NCBI RefSeq assembly: GCF_028610625.1
Contig: NZ_JAQQWU010000001.1
Coordinates: 124,001 to 188,000, forward strand
Source: Guptibacillus spartinae
Lineage (GTDB): Bacteria > Bacillota > Bacilli > Bacillales > Guptibacillaceae
Direction of reading: 5' to 3'
Length of the DNA stretch: 64,000 nt
Shown here: in pieces, positions 1 to 8,661 of the stretch
Numbering within the stretch: position 1 is the first letter of the stretch
How the letters are laid out: each line of letters opens with the position of its first letter
Program-made: the position numbers and the translations under genes
Notes under the pieces: model-generated
The model's database searches: none
Seen by the model: only the letters and a program-made list of their open reading frames with translations
What the model was told of the DNA's origin: nothing

Positions 1-1029
1 GGTGGAGAAGAAGGCGCATTAAACGGTCCTTCAATCATGCCTGGTGGACAACCGGATGCGTTTCGTGAAGTTGAAGATATCTTTAAAGCAATCGCTGCAA
101 ACGTTGATGGTGATCCTTGTACAACTTACATTGGTCCAGACGGCGCTGGTCACTATGTGAAAATGGTGCATAACGGCATTGAGTATGGTGACATGCAGTT
201 AATCGGCGAAGCTTATTACATGATGAAGAACGTGCTTGGTCTTTCGACTGACGAGCTTCACGAAGTCTTTAAAGAATGGAATAAAGGTGAGCTTGATAGC
301 TACCTCATTGAAATCACAGCTGACATCTTTACAAAGAAAGATCCTGAAACTGGCAAAGCTCTTGTTGATGTCATTCTTGATACAGCTGGACAAAAAGGGA
401 CTGGTAAATGGACAAGTCAAAGTGCACTTGATCTTGGTGTACCGCTTTCCATCATTACGGAATCTGTTTTTTCACGCTTCATTTCTGCAATGAAAGAAGA
501 GCGCGTAAAAGCAAGCAAGCTTCTTTCAGGACCAAACGTGCCAGCGTTTGATGGCAATAAAGAAGAGTTAATTGAAAAGATTCGTAAAGCCCTTTATATG
601 AGTAAGATTTGTTCGTATGCTCAAGGATTTGCTCAAATGCGCTACGCTTCTGATGAGTATGACTGGGATCTAGACTACGGCTCAATCGCGATGATCTTCC
701 GCGGTGGATGTATTATCCGTGCTGGCTTCCTGCAAAATATTAAAGAAGCATACGACCGTGAGCCTAGCTTAACAAATCTTCTTCTTGATCCTTACTTCAA
801 AGAGATCGTTGAATCTTACCAGAGCGCTACTCGTGATATCGTATCACTTGCTGTACAGCGCGGAATTCCGGTTCCTGGTCTTGCTAGTGCGATTGCATAC
901 TATGATAGCTACCGTAGTGAAACGCTACCAGCCAACCTACTTCAAGCGCAGCGCGACTACTTTGGTGCTCATACGTACCAACGTATTGACCGTGAAGGCG
1001 TGTTCCACACAGAATGGCTTGAAGACTAA
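1..1029 (+). CDS. gndA: 6-phosphogluconate dehydrogenase, 3' part (5' end outside window)
   Basis: This is the oxidative pentose-phosphate enzyme that decarboxylates 6-phosphogluconate to ribulose 5-phosphate with reduction of NAD(P)+. The reading frame is open from base 1 and enters at the conserved [16 protein letters not shown] stretch, so roughly the N-terminal quarter (the Rossmann domain) lies upstream of the window. The remaining 342 residues hold the all-helical C-terminal domain, including the substrate-binding [13 protein letters not shown] segment with the catalytic Lys and the dimer tail ending in HTEWLED. zwf, the preceding step of the same pathway, lies about 1.5 kb away on the opposite strand. 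The gene ends in a strong hairpin terminator. Identification is secure; the choice of gndA over other gnd paralogues is from overall similarity to the Bacillus enzyme. Confidence 0.95.
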   Translation, partial: GGEEGALNGPSIMPGGQPDAFREVEDIFKAIAANVDGDPCTTYIGPDGAGHYVKMVHNGIEYGDMQLIGEAYYMMKNVLGLSTDELHEVFKEWNKGELDSYLIEITADIFTKKDPETGKALVDVILDTAGQKGTGKWTSQSALDLGVPLSIITESVFSRFISAMKEERVKASKLLSGPNVPAFDGNKEELIEKIRKALYMSKICSYAQGFAQMRYASDEYDWDLDYGSIAMIFRGGCIIRAGFLQNIKEAYDREPSLTNLLLDPYFKEIVESYQSATRDIVSLAVQRGIPVPGLASAIAYYDSYRSETLPANLLQAQRDYFGAHTYQRIDREGVFHTEWLED

Positions 1030-1040
1030 GAGCTAAACTA

Positions 1041-1088
1041 AACCGCTAATCACTTCCTTTATCGTAAGGAGGGAATTAGCGGTTTTTT
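1041..1088. terminator. Bidirectional Rho-independent terminator after gndA
   Basis: AACCGCTAAT and ATTAGCGGTT form a long stem with an inner CTTCCTT/AAGGAGG pairing, followed by a T run. It lies between convergent genes and overlaps the last codons of the leftward gene. Confidence 0.85.
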
Positions 1089-1654
1089 ACGTTGTACACG
1101 ATTTTTCTGAAAGTGAGAATGATCTTCCAGATAACACCAATTATAATCAGGACAAAACTAGCATAAATGCATACCCATTTGATCGAGGTGAAGAAAGGGG
1201 CAGTCCATGAGATGACGGGCACTTTATTGGGATAAAAGAACATCACAGCGGATGTTGATAGATTCTCTAAGTAATCAAATAGAATACCGAAAAAGGGAAG
1301 TAGGTTTAGGAGTTGCCATTTTGCGCTGGTAATAGACTGATAGAGAACAGTAAGGGAAGCGGTTAAAAAGAACCAGTAAACGAGTGGCCAGATAACATCG
1401 AAGCTAAAGCGCTCTTTAATGTAATAGCTTCTTCCGCTTTCTCCATATTGTTCTGCAACGCTATATAGTTTTTTTGGAGTATAAAAGAAAGAACCATCTG
1501 GAGAATCACTCGTTTGGGTGACTTCATAAGATCGATCTGATACTTCGGGAAGAATAAAAATGAGGAATAGGGCGAAAATGATCACAGAGAGGAAGCACAT
1601 GCCTGGCGTTAAGTGAGAACTTAATTTTTTTGATAGAGAAGTTAGGAACTTCAT
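1076..1654 (-). CDS. Unknown integral membrane protein (192 aa)
   Basis: I do not recognise a family. The protein has an N-terminal hydrophobic helix (about residues 17-37), an outside loop of about 50 residues rich in Ser/Tyr, then three further hydrophobic segments (about 88-105, 115-135 and 158-182) and a short basic tail, which predicts four membrane helices. The start is supported by an AGGAGGGG ribosome binding site six bases upstream of ATG. The 3' end runs into the gndA terminator, and a further hairpin separates its start from the neighbouring cyclase gene, so it appears to be a single-gene transcript. Confidence 0.7.
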   Translation of the reverse strand: MKFLTSLSKKLSSHLTPGMCFLSVIIFALFLIFILPEVSDRSYEVTQTSDSPDGSFFYTPKKLYSVAEQYGESGRSYYIKERFSFDVIWPLVYWFFLTASLTVLYQSITSAKWQLLNLLPFFGILFDYLENLSTSAVMFFYPNKVPVISWTAPFFTSIKWVCIYASFVLIIIGVIWKIILTFRKIVYNVKNR

Positions 1655-1690
1655 AAAACCCCTCCTGTAAGGTTAGATAAATTTTAGAAT

Positions 1691-1727
1691 AGAAAGCAAG
1701 CCAGGGAACCTCCCTGGCTTGCTTTCT
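1691..1727. terminator. Terminator downstream of the cyclase-family gene
   Basis: AGAAAGCAAGCCAGGG and its exact complement are separated by five bases, with T/A-rich ends on both sides. It serves the leftward cyclase gene and is bidirectional in form. Confidence 0.85.
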
Positions 1728-1732
1728 TTGTA

Positions 1733-2356
1733 TTAGGCTTCTTTTAATCCTTCAAACAAGAGAACGCGTGCAGGGGATGCATCTGTTCCTTGTAACTTCA
1801 ATGGGGCAGCAACCATGAAGTATTCTCCAGCTGCCACGTCTTTTAGACGTAAGCCCTCCATGATGATAACATCTTTTTCAAATAAAGAGCGGTGCGTAGG
1901 ATGTTCTGGTTGGCTACGCTCAATGCCAAGACCATCTACCCCTACGCCTCGAATGTTACGTTCAGCGAGATAGCGGGCTGCATCTTCCCCAACGAAAACG
2001 AAGTCAAAATTAAATTCTTCCTCAAAAGAATTTTGTGATTTGAAAAGGATGAAGTCGCCTTCTTGAATGTCTTCTGCTTCGATATCTTTATCAGAGATCG
2101 CACCTTTTACATTCGTCACGTCAATTACTTTTGCTTGGCCTACTAAATCTTCTTGGTTGATTGATTCAAATGTTGCTCCATCGTTCATCATGTGAAGAGG
2201 CGCATCAACGTGTGTACCAGTATGTACATCGAGAGAGAGACGAGACTCTGTTACGTGTCCATTCGTTGTTGTGTTGATTTCAGGCTGCTTTTCTTCTTTG
2301 TTTTTATAAACCGCCATACCATTAAATATAGGTGCACTAACATCGTACATTTTCAT
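1733..2356 (-). CDS. Cyclase-family (kynurenine formamidase-like) metal-dependent hydrolase
   Basis: A 207-residue protein of the cyclase/KynB family, which hydrolyses amide or ester bonds using a metal centre. The family signature HTGTHVDAPLH is present around residue 45, and the C-terminal half has the expected GVDGLGIE and RSLFEKDVIIMEGL segments. Length fits the family (200-215 residues). It is monocistronic, flanked by terminators on both sides. The exact substrate cannot be read from sequence; arylformamide, N-acyl or lactone substrates are all known in the family. A GGAAGTG-type ribosome binding site precedes the ATG. Confidence 0.85.
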   Translation of the reverse strand: MKMYDVSAPIFNGMAVYKNKEEKQPEINTTTNGHVTESRLSLDVHTGTHVDAPLHMMNDGATFESINQEDLVGQAKVIDVTNVKGAISDKDIEAEDIQEGDFILFKSQNSFEEEFNFDFVFVGEDAARYLAERNIRGVGVDGLGIERSQPEHPTHRSLFEKDVIIMEGLRLKDVAAGEYFMVAAPLKLQGTDASPARVLLFEGLKEA

Positions 2357-2394
2357 ATATAAGCACTTCCTTTCAAGTAGTAGTGTATATGATA

Positions 2395-2427
2395 AAGAAA
2401 GATACGTGAAGCACGTATCTTTCTTTT
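2395..2427 (-). terminator. Terminator between zwf and the cyclase gene
   Basis: AAAGAAAGATACGTG and CACGTATCTTTCTTT pair around a three-base loop, followed by T residues in the leftward direction of zwf transcription. Confidence 0.8.
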
Positions 2428-2445
2428 GTCATTTAAAATTGCGCG

Positions 2446-2489
2446 CTTGACCAGCGCTTGTCGACCCTAAGCGGCCACTTCCGCTTTTA
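2446..2489. repeat. Dispersed repeat copy at the zwf 3' end
   Basis: The stretch around CCAGCGCTTGTCGACC followed by CCACTTCCGCTTTT is nearly identical to 48620-48658 inside the repeat array near cotJC; only the middle bases differ. A diverged relative lies at 20166-20209. It abuts the zwf stop codon. It looks like a small host repeat family rather than a gene part. Confidence 0.65.
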
Positions 2490-3980
2490 CTCTTTCGGTA
2501 ATGGCCACCAGTGGAGGTTGTCTTTCTCTAGAAGCTCATCTGCTGCTTTTGGTCCCATTGAACCAGCTGGGTAGTTCGGGAAGTCTTTTTCTTTCTCGTT
2601 TGCCCATGTAACCGAAATAGGATCAATGAACTGCCATGAGAGCGCCACTTCATCCCAGCGTGCAAAGTTTGTAGCATCACCGCGCATAACATCATGAAGA
2701 AGACGTTCATACGCTTCTGGCGAGTTCATGTTATTTTCTTGATCGTTGTTAAAGCTCAACTGGATTGGCGTTGTTTTTCGCATATCGCCTGTATCCTTGG
2801 CATTCAAGTGAAGGGTAATGCCTTCTTCAGGTTGAATATGAATCACAAGAATGTTTGGTCCTAGTTTACCACTTTCATTTTTATACAGATTCATTGGTAA
2901 GTCTTTAAACTCAATGAGAATCTTAGTGGATTTGTTCGTCATACGTTTACCAGTTCGAATATAGAACGGCACGCCTGCCCAGCGGAAGTTATCAATCATG
3001 AGCTTGGCAGCTACAAAAGTTTCTGTATTGGATTCCTCGTCAACGTTGTCTTCTTCGCGATAGCCAGGAAGGGTTTCTCCGTCAACTTCTCCTTGCTTGT
3101 ATTGGCCACGAACGAAGTAATCATTTACTTCTTCTGGTTTTACAGCTCGAAGGGAGCGAAGAACTTTCACCTTTTCACCGCGAATTTCTTCTGTTGAGAG
3201 ACTAACAGGTGGTTCCATCGCAAGTAGTGAGACCATTTGAAGAATGTGGTTTTGAACCATATCACGAAGGGCGCCGGACTTTTCGTAGTATCCTCCGCGT
3301 GTTTCAACACCAACCGTTTCACTAGATGTGATTTGGATATTGGAGATGTGTCGACTGTTCCATAGAGGTTCAAACATTGAGTTTGCGAAACGAATCGCTT
3401 CAATATTTTGGACCATTTCTTTTCCTAAGTAGTGGTCAATACGATAAACTTCATCTTCAGAAAAGACCTGGCGAATTTCATCATTCAACTTTTGAGCCGA
3501 TGGGAAATTGTGGCCAAACGGTTTTTCAATAACAAGACGATTAAAGCCTTCTCCATCAGTTAATCCTTCAGAATCCAAATTCAATGCAATTGTTCCAAAG
3601 AATTCTGGAGCCATCGCCATATAAAAGATGCGGTTTCCTGGAATATTGAATTTTTCATCGAGTGTTTTTGTTAATTCATTTAATTCTTGATAAGATTCTT
3701 TCTTCGTTACATCAAATGGTTGATAGAAGAAGTGACTGCTAAATTCCTCATGTTTGTCATTTTTATCCATGCAAGCTGTATGTATCACAGAATCATGAAC
3801 GTTTGCACGGAATTCTTCATTTGTAAGCTGTCTTCTTGCTACTCCCACTACAGCGAAATCCTCAGCAAGTACACCTTTGCAATAGAGGTTATACAGTGAT
3901 GGGAATAGCTTGCGTTTGGCAAGATCTCCTGTTGCACCGAAAATAACGATAACAGAAGCCTGTTTTGATGGTTGATTCAT
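2487..3980 (-). CDS. zwf: Glucose-6-phosphate 1-dehydrogenase
   Basis: First enzyme of the oxidative pentose-phosphate pathway, converting glucose 6-phosphate to 6-phosphogluconolactone and producing NADPH. The 497-residue protein has the N-terminal dinucleotide motif GATGDLAKRKLFPSL (about residues 15-29), the catalytic signature RIDHYLGKE around residue 180 and the conserved VIEKPFG segment near 148. Length matches the Bacillus enzyme (489 residues). A GTGAGG ribosome binding site lies nine bases before the ATG. The gene is opposite in strand to gndA, with two small genes between them, so the two pathway genes are not co-transcribed here. Confidence 0.97.
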   Translation of the reverse strand: MNQPSKQASVIVIFGATGDLAKRKLFPSLYNLYCKGVLAEDFAVVGVARRQLTNEEFRANVHDSVIHTACMDKNDKHEEFSSHFFYQPFDVTKKESYQELNELTKTLDEKFNIPGNRIFYMAMAPEFFGTIALNLDSEGLTDGEGFNRLVIEKPFGHNFPSAQKLNDEIRQVFSEDEVYRIDHYLGKEMVQNIEAIRFANSMFEPLWNSRHISNIQITSSETVGVETRGGYYEKSGALRDMVQNHILQMVSLLAMEPPVSLSTEEIRGEKVKVLRSLRAVKPEEVNDYFVRGQYKQGEVDGETLPGYREEDNVDEESNTETFVAAKLMIDNFRWAGVPFYIRTGKRMTNKSTKILIEFKDLPMNLYKNESGKLGPNILVIHIQPEEGITLHLNAKDTGDMRKTTPIQLSFNNDQENNMNSPEAYERLLHDVMRGDATNFARWDEVALSWQFIDPISVTWANEKEKDFPNYPAGSMGPKAADELLEKDNLHWWPLPKE

Positions 3981-4356
3981 CTTTGTGACCTCACTTTTTC
4001 ATTATTGCTGTTCCAGAGGGAACGTATGGACGGAACAGTGAATTCCCTACTTCATTTAGTAAAGATAAGACTAATCAAATGCTGATCAGATGATATCGAT
4101 CCCGTAACAGAACAAGTTACCGGGTTCCCAAGTAAAAATTTTATAGCTTTTTCGCGTTAAAATCAAATTGTGTGATTGAATGAAATCAATACATAAACGC
4201 TGTAAGCGATACCATGGTGATTACCGTGGGGAGAAAGATAGGTATGACTTTTGTAAGGGGAATTTTCAACTTTTCCCTGAGAATTAGAATGGTTGTCTTT
4301 ATTTGTGGCGAATATAAGTAGAAAGGGAATGAGAGTGAACGGGGAGGATGAGTAAG
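3981..4356. other. Intergenic region between divergent zwf and a lipoprotein gene
   Basis: This 376-base stretch separates divergent starts and must hold both promoters. The only clear structure is an inverted repeat at 4101-4124 (CCCGTAAC and GTTACCGGG around seven bases), which could be an operator or leader hairpin for zwf. I saw no convincing gene or small RNA. Confidence 0.4.
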
Positions 4357-4971
4357 ATGATTCGAGCACTGATAATCTTCTTCCTGCTTTTTAGCATGAT
4401 GATAGGGTGTGCCATTGAGAAACCCAAGGATCCTGGAGTAGCAGAGGCAGATCGTCCGGCATCTGTTCAAGCCATCGCTATGGAAAAAGCGTATCTTGTG
4501 TTAAATGCCCTGAAAGAAAAGAACATGGAAGAAATTTCTGGCTCTGTTCATCCGCAAAAAGGAGTGTTATTTTCTCCTTTTGGAATGGTCGATAAGAAAC
4601 GATCGCAGGTATTGATGCCTGCTCAAGTAAAAGAGTTATTTCAGGTGAAAAATCAGAAGCAGCTCGAATGGGGAAAGGAACCGAGAAAAGGAGAACCAAT
4701 TCGCCTCACCCCTGAGGCTTATTTTAATCAATATGTGTATGATGCAGAATATAGTGAGACAGAGCTCGTAACATATGATGACACTTATCAAAATACGAAT
4801 GACATACAAAACATGAAAGATACTTTTCCAAACAGTCATTTTGTTGAGTTTTTTGTACCTGGATCGGAAGAATTTGAAGAAATGGATTGGAAAAGTCTTA
4901 AGCTGGTCTTTTCCGAACATGATCAAGAACTCTATCTAGTTGGGATTGTTCACGATCAATGGATGCCTTAA
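4357..4971 (+). CDS. Putative lipoprotein of unknown function (204 aa)
   Basis: The protein begins with a short basic N-terminus and a hydrophobic stretch ending in the lipobox MMIGC (Cys about residue 18), so it should be lipidated and displayed on the outer face of the membrane. The mature part (about 185 residues) is soluble and rich in charged residues, with no motif I recognise. The start at 4357 is preferred over an in-frame ATG nine bases earlier because the GGGGAGG ribosome binding site abuts the first ATG but sits nine bases from the second. It stands alone between zwf and the DUF420 gene. Confidence 0.75.
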   Translation: MIRALIIFFLLFSMMIGCAIEKPKDPGVAEADRPASVQAIAMEKAYLVLNALKEKNMEEISGSVHPQKGVLFSPFGMVDKKRSQVLMPAQVKELFQVKNQKQLEWGKEPRKGEPIRLTPEAYFNQYVYDAEYSETELVTYDDTYQNTNDIQNMKDTFPNSHFVEFFVPGSEEFEEMDWKSLKLVFSEHDQELYLVGIVHDQWMP

Positions 4972-5092
4972 TGTGAACAAAACGTGTCATTGCATGTATT
5001 TTTATGTGTGAGATGAATCACATAGGTTGCTCATTTCAAAAAACTTTCTTATCCTTAATAAGTAGATTAATGTGATAAGGAGAAGGACTCTA

Positions 5093-5623
5093 ATGAATGA
5101 TGTAAAACAACGGAACTATACACCATGGATTGTAGGACTTTCCATTGCAGTCAATGTGCTTGTGGTCATCCTTTTCTTCCTACCAGAATATAGCGGAGAT
5201 GTAGGATTCGATATTACGCTACTGCCTTTGCTTAATGCGGTGTTTAATAGCTTTACTTTTGTTTTTTTAGTAGCTGCACTTATCTTTATTAAGCAGAAAA
5301 ACATTAAGTTGCACAAGCGCTTTATTTTTGCGGCCTTTACAACGACAGCGCTATTTTTAGTATCTTATGTCACGTATCATGGATTGTCTGAATCCACTTC
5401 TTTTGGTGGCGAAGGCCTGATTCGACCTATCTATTTCTTTATTTTAATCACACATATCATTCTAGCAGCAGCGATTGTTCCTCTTGCTTTAATTACAGTA
5501 ACTCGCGGACTAAATATGCGGGTTGAGAAGCACAAGAAAATTGCAAGATGGACAATGCCTTTATGGTTATATGTGAGCATTACGGGAGTCGTCGTTTATC
5601 TCATGATCTCACCATACTATTGA
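5093..5623 (+). CDS. yozB: DUF420 membrane protein, CtaM/YozB-like
   Basis: A 176-residue membrane protein with about five hydrophobic helices and the DUF420 pattern: conserved His residues in KLHKRF, YVTYHG, LITHIILA and EKHKKIARWTMPLWLYVSITGVVVY (split across helices). In Staphylococcus the homologue CtaM is needed to mature a haem-A type terminal oxidase, and this role is inferred here. The frame extends upstream to a GTG, but the ATG at 5093 has an AAGGAGAAGG ribosome binding site at proper distance. No cytochrome oxidase genes are adjacent. A hairpin terminator follows at once. Confidence 0.85.
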   Translation: MNDVKQRNYTPWIVGLSIAVNVLVVILFFLPEYSGDVGFDITLLPLLNAVFNSFTFVFLVAALIFIKQKNIKLHKRFIFAAFTTTALFLVSYVTYHGLSESTSFGGEGLIRPIYFFILITHIILAAAIVPLALITVTRGLNMRVEKHKKIARWTMPLWLYVSITGVVVYLMISPYY

Positions 5624-5629
5624 TGTAGC

Positions 5630-5657
5630 AAAAAACAGGCAATCGCCTGTTTTTTTA
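5630..5657 (+). terminator. Terminator after the DUF420 gene
   Basis: AAAAAACAGGC, a four-base loop, GCCTG and a run of seven T residues just after the stop codon. Confidence 0.85.
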
Positions 5658-5784
5658 TATTAAAAAAGAACTGCATGGTCCAGAAGTGCAGGGGAGAGAC
5701 TAACATTGTACGAATGCATGTAGCAAATCCTCTCATCTTATGCTACTTTTGATAGGAAACGTATTTATTCAAGGAGGTATGACA

Positions 5785-6495
5785 ATGAGTGTACATATTG
5801 GAGCAAAACAAGGAGAAATTGCAGAAACAATTCTATTACCTGGAGATCCGCTTCGTGCCAAGTATATTGCAGAAACATTCCTAGAAGATGTTGTTTGCTA
5901 TAACGAAGTAAGAGGGATGCTTGGGTATACGGGTACATATAAAGGGGAACGGATTTCTGTACAGGGAACAGGAATGGGTGTACCTTCCATTTCAATTTAC
6001 GTTAATGAGCTTATCCAAAGCTATGGCGTAAAGAACTTAATTCGAGTGGGCACATGTGGCGCCTTAAAGAAAGAAGTGAAAGTGAGAGACGTCATTCTTG
6101 CGATGAGCGCGACTTCCGATTCTGGTGTAAATCGTCTACAATTCAATGGCATGGACTTTGCCCCAACAGCTGATTTTAATCTTCTAAAAAATGCTTATGA
6201 TGCTGCAGCTGAAAAAGAAATGAGTGTGCATGTGGGGAATGTGTTTACAAGTGATTCGTTCTATCGGGACAATCCGGAAATTTTCCAGCAGCTTGCTGAT
6301 TATCAAGTGCTAGGTGTCGAAATGGAAACTTCCGCACTTTATACAATCGCCGCAAAATACGGTGTAAATGCACTAACGGTTTTAACGGTGAGTGATCATA
6401 TCGTAACAGGCGAAGAAACGACTTCTGAAGAGCGTCAAACAACATTTAAAGAAATGATGATTATCGCGCTTGAAGCGGCTTTAAAACAGAAATAA
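5785..6495 (+). CDS. deoD: Purine nucleoside phosphorylase, DeoD type
   Basis: A cytosolic hexameric enzyme that cleaves purine (deoxy)ribonucleosides with phosphate to free base and (deoxy)ribose 1-phosphate. The 236-residue protein carries the phosphate-binding [13 protein letters not shown] segment near the N-terminus, the RVGTCGAL motif, and the ribose-binding [10 protein letters not shown] stretch with the catalytic Asp in [10 protein letters not shown]. The ATG at 5785 follows AAGGAGG by seven bases; an upstream in-frame ATG has no ribosome binding site. It is a single-gene unit ending in a hairpin terminator. Confidence 0.96.
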   Translation: MSVHIGAKQGEIAETILLPGDPLRAKYIAETFLEDVVCYNEVRGMLGYTGTYKGERISVQGTGMGVPSISIYVNELIQSYGVKNLIRVGTCGALKKEVKVRDVILAMSATSDSGVNRLQFNGMDFAPTADFNLLKNAYDAAAEKEMSVHVGNVFTSDSFYRDNPEIFQQLADYQVLGVEMETSALYTIAAKYGVNALTVLTVSDHIVTGEETTSEERQTTFKEMMIIALEAALKQK

Positions 6496-6503
6496 GTGAA
6501 AGA

Positions 6504-6531
6504 GAAGACGAGCATACCGCTCGTCTTTTTT
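6504..6531 (+). terminator. Terminator after deoD
   Basis: GACGAGC and GCTCGTC pair around a five-base loop, followed by six T residues. Confidence 0.85.
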
Positions 6532-6580
6532 GAAGCTGTTAAAGTTAATTAACGTCACCATGATCGATTCAGGCAAGTAG

Positions 6581-7198
6581 CTAGTAAGCGATTCCGACCC
6601 TTTTTCCAATATGGTTCTTCTCAATCAACTCTTGGTAGACAAAGTTAGCTGTGTCTCCGGTTGAAATTTCTCGTCCATTTTCAGGCAAGTACTCTTCTTC
6701 GATCCGATAACCACCGCGCGCCTCACCTTCTGGTAAATAGGTAGGGCATATGATTGTCCAATCTAACTCACTCTTGTTGAGCATTTCATAGACAGCGAGA
6801 TGCTCTCTTGCTGCTCGGGTTGTTTTCCGCTTTGATTCAGAAGACTCAAAACGGTAAATGCTAGGATCCGTGCGGCTGTTTAGTATACCTGCTGTCCCAA
6901 CGGTAATGATGCGCTTTATTCCATGTTTCTTCATCGCTCTAATGAGGATTGGTGTGCTCTCAGATAAGGTTGTCGTTTTATCTGTTCCGAGTGCACTAAT
7001 AATTACGTCACTTCCCTCACTTGCTTTCAAAACGTCCTCTTCGTTTAACACATTACCTTCAATAATGGCTAATCCTTTTTGAAAAGGAAGCTTTTCTGGT
7101 GAGCGAACAAGAACGGTAACTCTATGGTGATCTCTAAGAGCTTGTGTTAAGACTTTGCTACCAACCCTGCCTGTAGCCCCTAAAATGAATACATTCAT
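6581..7198 (-). CDS. NAD(P)-binding SDR/NmrA-like protein
   Basis: A 205-residue protein with an N-terminal Rossmann motif GATGRVG (residues 7-13) followed by the NADP-type VLVRSPEKL strand-turn, and the atypical-SDR core DVIISALGTD and IKRIITVGTAG. It belongs to the family that includes biliverdin reductase B-like and NmrA-like proteins. These act as oxidoreductases or as redox sensors, and the substrate is unknown. A GGAGGAAA ribosome binding site precedes ATG. A partial cre-like sequence (7212-7225, reverse strand) lies just upstream of the start, hinting at carbon control, but with two mismatches. Confidence 0.8.
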   Translation of the reverse strand: MNVFILGATGRVGSKVLTQALRDHHRVTVLVRSPEKLPFQKGLAIIEGNVLNEEDVLKASEGSDVIISALGTDKTTTLSESTPILIRAMKKHGIKRIITVGTAGILNSRTDPSIYRFESSESKRKTTRAAREHLAVYEMLNKSELDWTIICPTYLPEGEARGGYRIEEEYLPENGREISTGDTANFVYQELIEKNHIGKRVGIAY

Positions 7199-7444
7199 CT
7201 TGTTTCCTCCTCATTAACGCTTTCACTTCATTTTAGAAAACGATCGGAACCATTGCAAATATGAGAGTTGCATTTTTTTATTATGATTGAACTGCTCTAA
7301 GAAAGTTAATGGATTACATAATATTTCACAACAGATTTGCAAGAATTACTTATAAAGTTCAGAATTTTTGTTAAAATACTCATAACGTATACCGCATTGA
7401 GGAAGTCATGCTTGATTGAGATAGAGGAGAAGGAGAGATCTTAC

Positions 7445-8641
7445 ATGAGAACAGCACTTTTTGAGAGATTAGAAGAGTTATACCCACAAATGGTTGAACT
7501 GAGAAGAGAGCTTCATCAGCACCCCGAGCTATCTTTCCATGAAGTTCGTACGCCGAAACGAATCGCTGATTTTTATAAGCAGCTGGGGATACCTATTCGA
7601 ACGGAAGTTGGGGGAAGAGGTGTAGTGGCAGTTCTTGAGGGAGCATTACCAGGGAAAACAGTTGGCCTACGAGCGGATTTCGACGCTTTACCGATCAATG
7701 ATGAAAAATCAGTATCTTATAAATCGACTGTTCCTGGGGTGATGCATGCGTGTGGACATGACGGGCATACTTCTACACTCCTACACCTTGCGAAAGCCCT
7801 ATATGAAGAGCGACACCAGTTAGAAGGACGCATTGTTTTTATCCATCAATTCGCAGAAGAAATCACGCCAGGTGGAGCAAAACCGATGATTGAAGATGGA
7901 TGCCTTGATGGAGTTGATGTACTATTTGGCACTCACCTCTGGTCTGGCTTCCCGACAGGAACGGTTGCGTATAAAACGGGACGAATTATGGCCGCTGCTG
8001 ATTCATTCGAGATCGTTGTTAAAGGTAGAGGCGGGCATGGAGGGATCCCCCATGAAGCAGTTGATGCAATTGTTGTAGCGAGTCAATTAGTTAGTCAGTT
8101 GCAGCAAATCGTCAGTCGATTCATCAACCCTGGCCATACAGCTGTATTATCAATTGGCTCATTTCATGCTGGGTCGGCATTTAATGTCATTTCAGAAACG
8201 GCAACGTTGAAAGGAACCGTTCGTACCTTTGATCGAGAGGTTAGAGAAAGAATCATTACATTAATGGAGCGCATGATTAAAGGCACGTGTGACAGCAGCG
8301 GGGCTGACTATTCATTTACTTATGATCGAGGGTATCCGCCCGTTGTGAACCATGAAAAAGAAACGGTCTTGTTAAAAGAAGCGGCTGAAAGAGTAGCGGA
8401 TGTGAAAGAGGTTGTGGAAACAGAAGCATTAATGGTAGGAGAGGATGTCGCCTATTACCTTGAAGAGGTACCTGGCACCTTCTTTCTAACTGGGGCAGGA
8501 AATGCGGAGTTAGAGGCAACTTATCCACATCACCATCCCAGATTTGATATAGATGAGAAGGCCATGTTGATTGCTGCAAAAACGCTTGGTGAAGCTACCC
8601 TATCTTATCTAGAGCAAAAAGTAGAAAAGGTTTATCAGTAA
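7445..8641 (+). CDS. M20 family amidohydrolase (N-acyl-amino-acid deacylase type)
   Basis: A 398-residue dinuclear metallohydrolase of the IAA-amino acid/hippurate hydrolase group that removes acyl groups from N-acylated amino acids. Metal-ligand motifs are visible: the conserved Cys-His pair in MHACGHDGHT (about residues 100-109), QFAEEITPGG, GGHGGIPH in the lid domain, and GEDVAYY with PHHHPRFD near the C-terminus. The ATG at 7445 follows a strong GAGGAGAAGGAGAG ribosome binding site; about 36 upstream in-frame codons are rejected. It is followed after 20 bases by a PucR-type regulator on the same strand, so the two probably form an operon in which the regulator responds to the substrate or product. 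Confidence 0.9.
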   Translation: MRTALFERLEELYPQMVELRRELHQHPELSFHEVRTPKRIADFYKQLGIPIRTEVGGRGVVAVLEGALPGKTVGLRADFDALPINDEKSVSYKSTVPGVMHACGHDGHTSTLLHLAKALYEERHQLEGRIVFIHQFAEEITPGGAKPMIEDGCLDGVDVLFGTHLWSGFPTGTVAYKTGRIMAAADSFEIVVKGRGGHGGIPHEAVDAIVVASQLVSQLQQIVSRFINPGHTAVLSIGSFHAGSAFNVISETATLKGTVRTFDREVRERIITLMERMIKGTCDSSGADYSFTYDRGYPPVVNHEKETVLLKEAAERVADVKEVVETEALMVGEDVAYYLEEVPGTFFLTGAGNAELEATYPHHHPRFDIDEKAMLIAAKTLGEATLSYLEQKVEKVYQ

Positions 8642-8661
8642 AGAAAAGGGGGAGGAAATGA

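Noticed and set aside
7212-7225. cre site upstream of the SDR-like gene
   Set aside because: Two mismatches at the conserved end bases and very close to the start codon; mentioned only in the gene entry.
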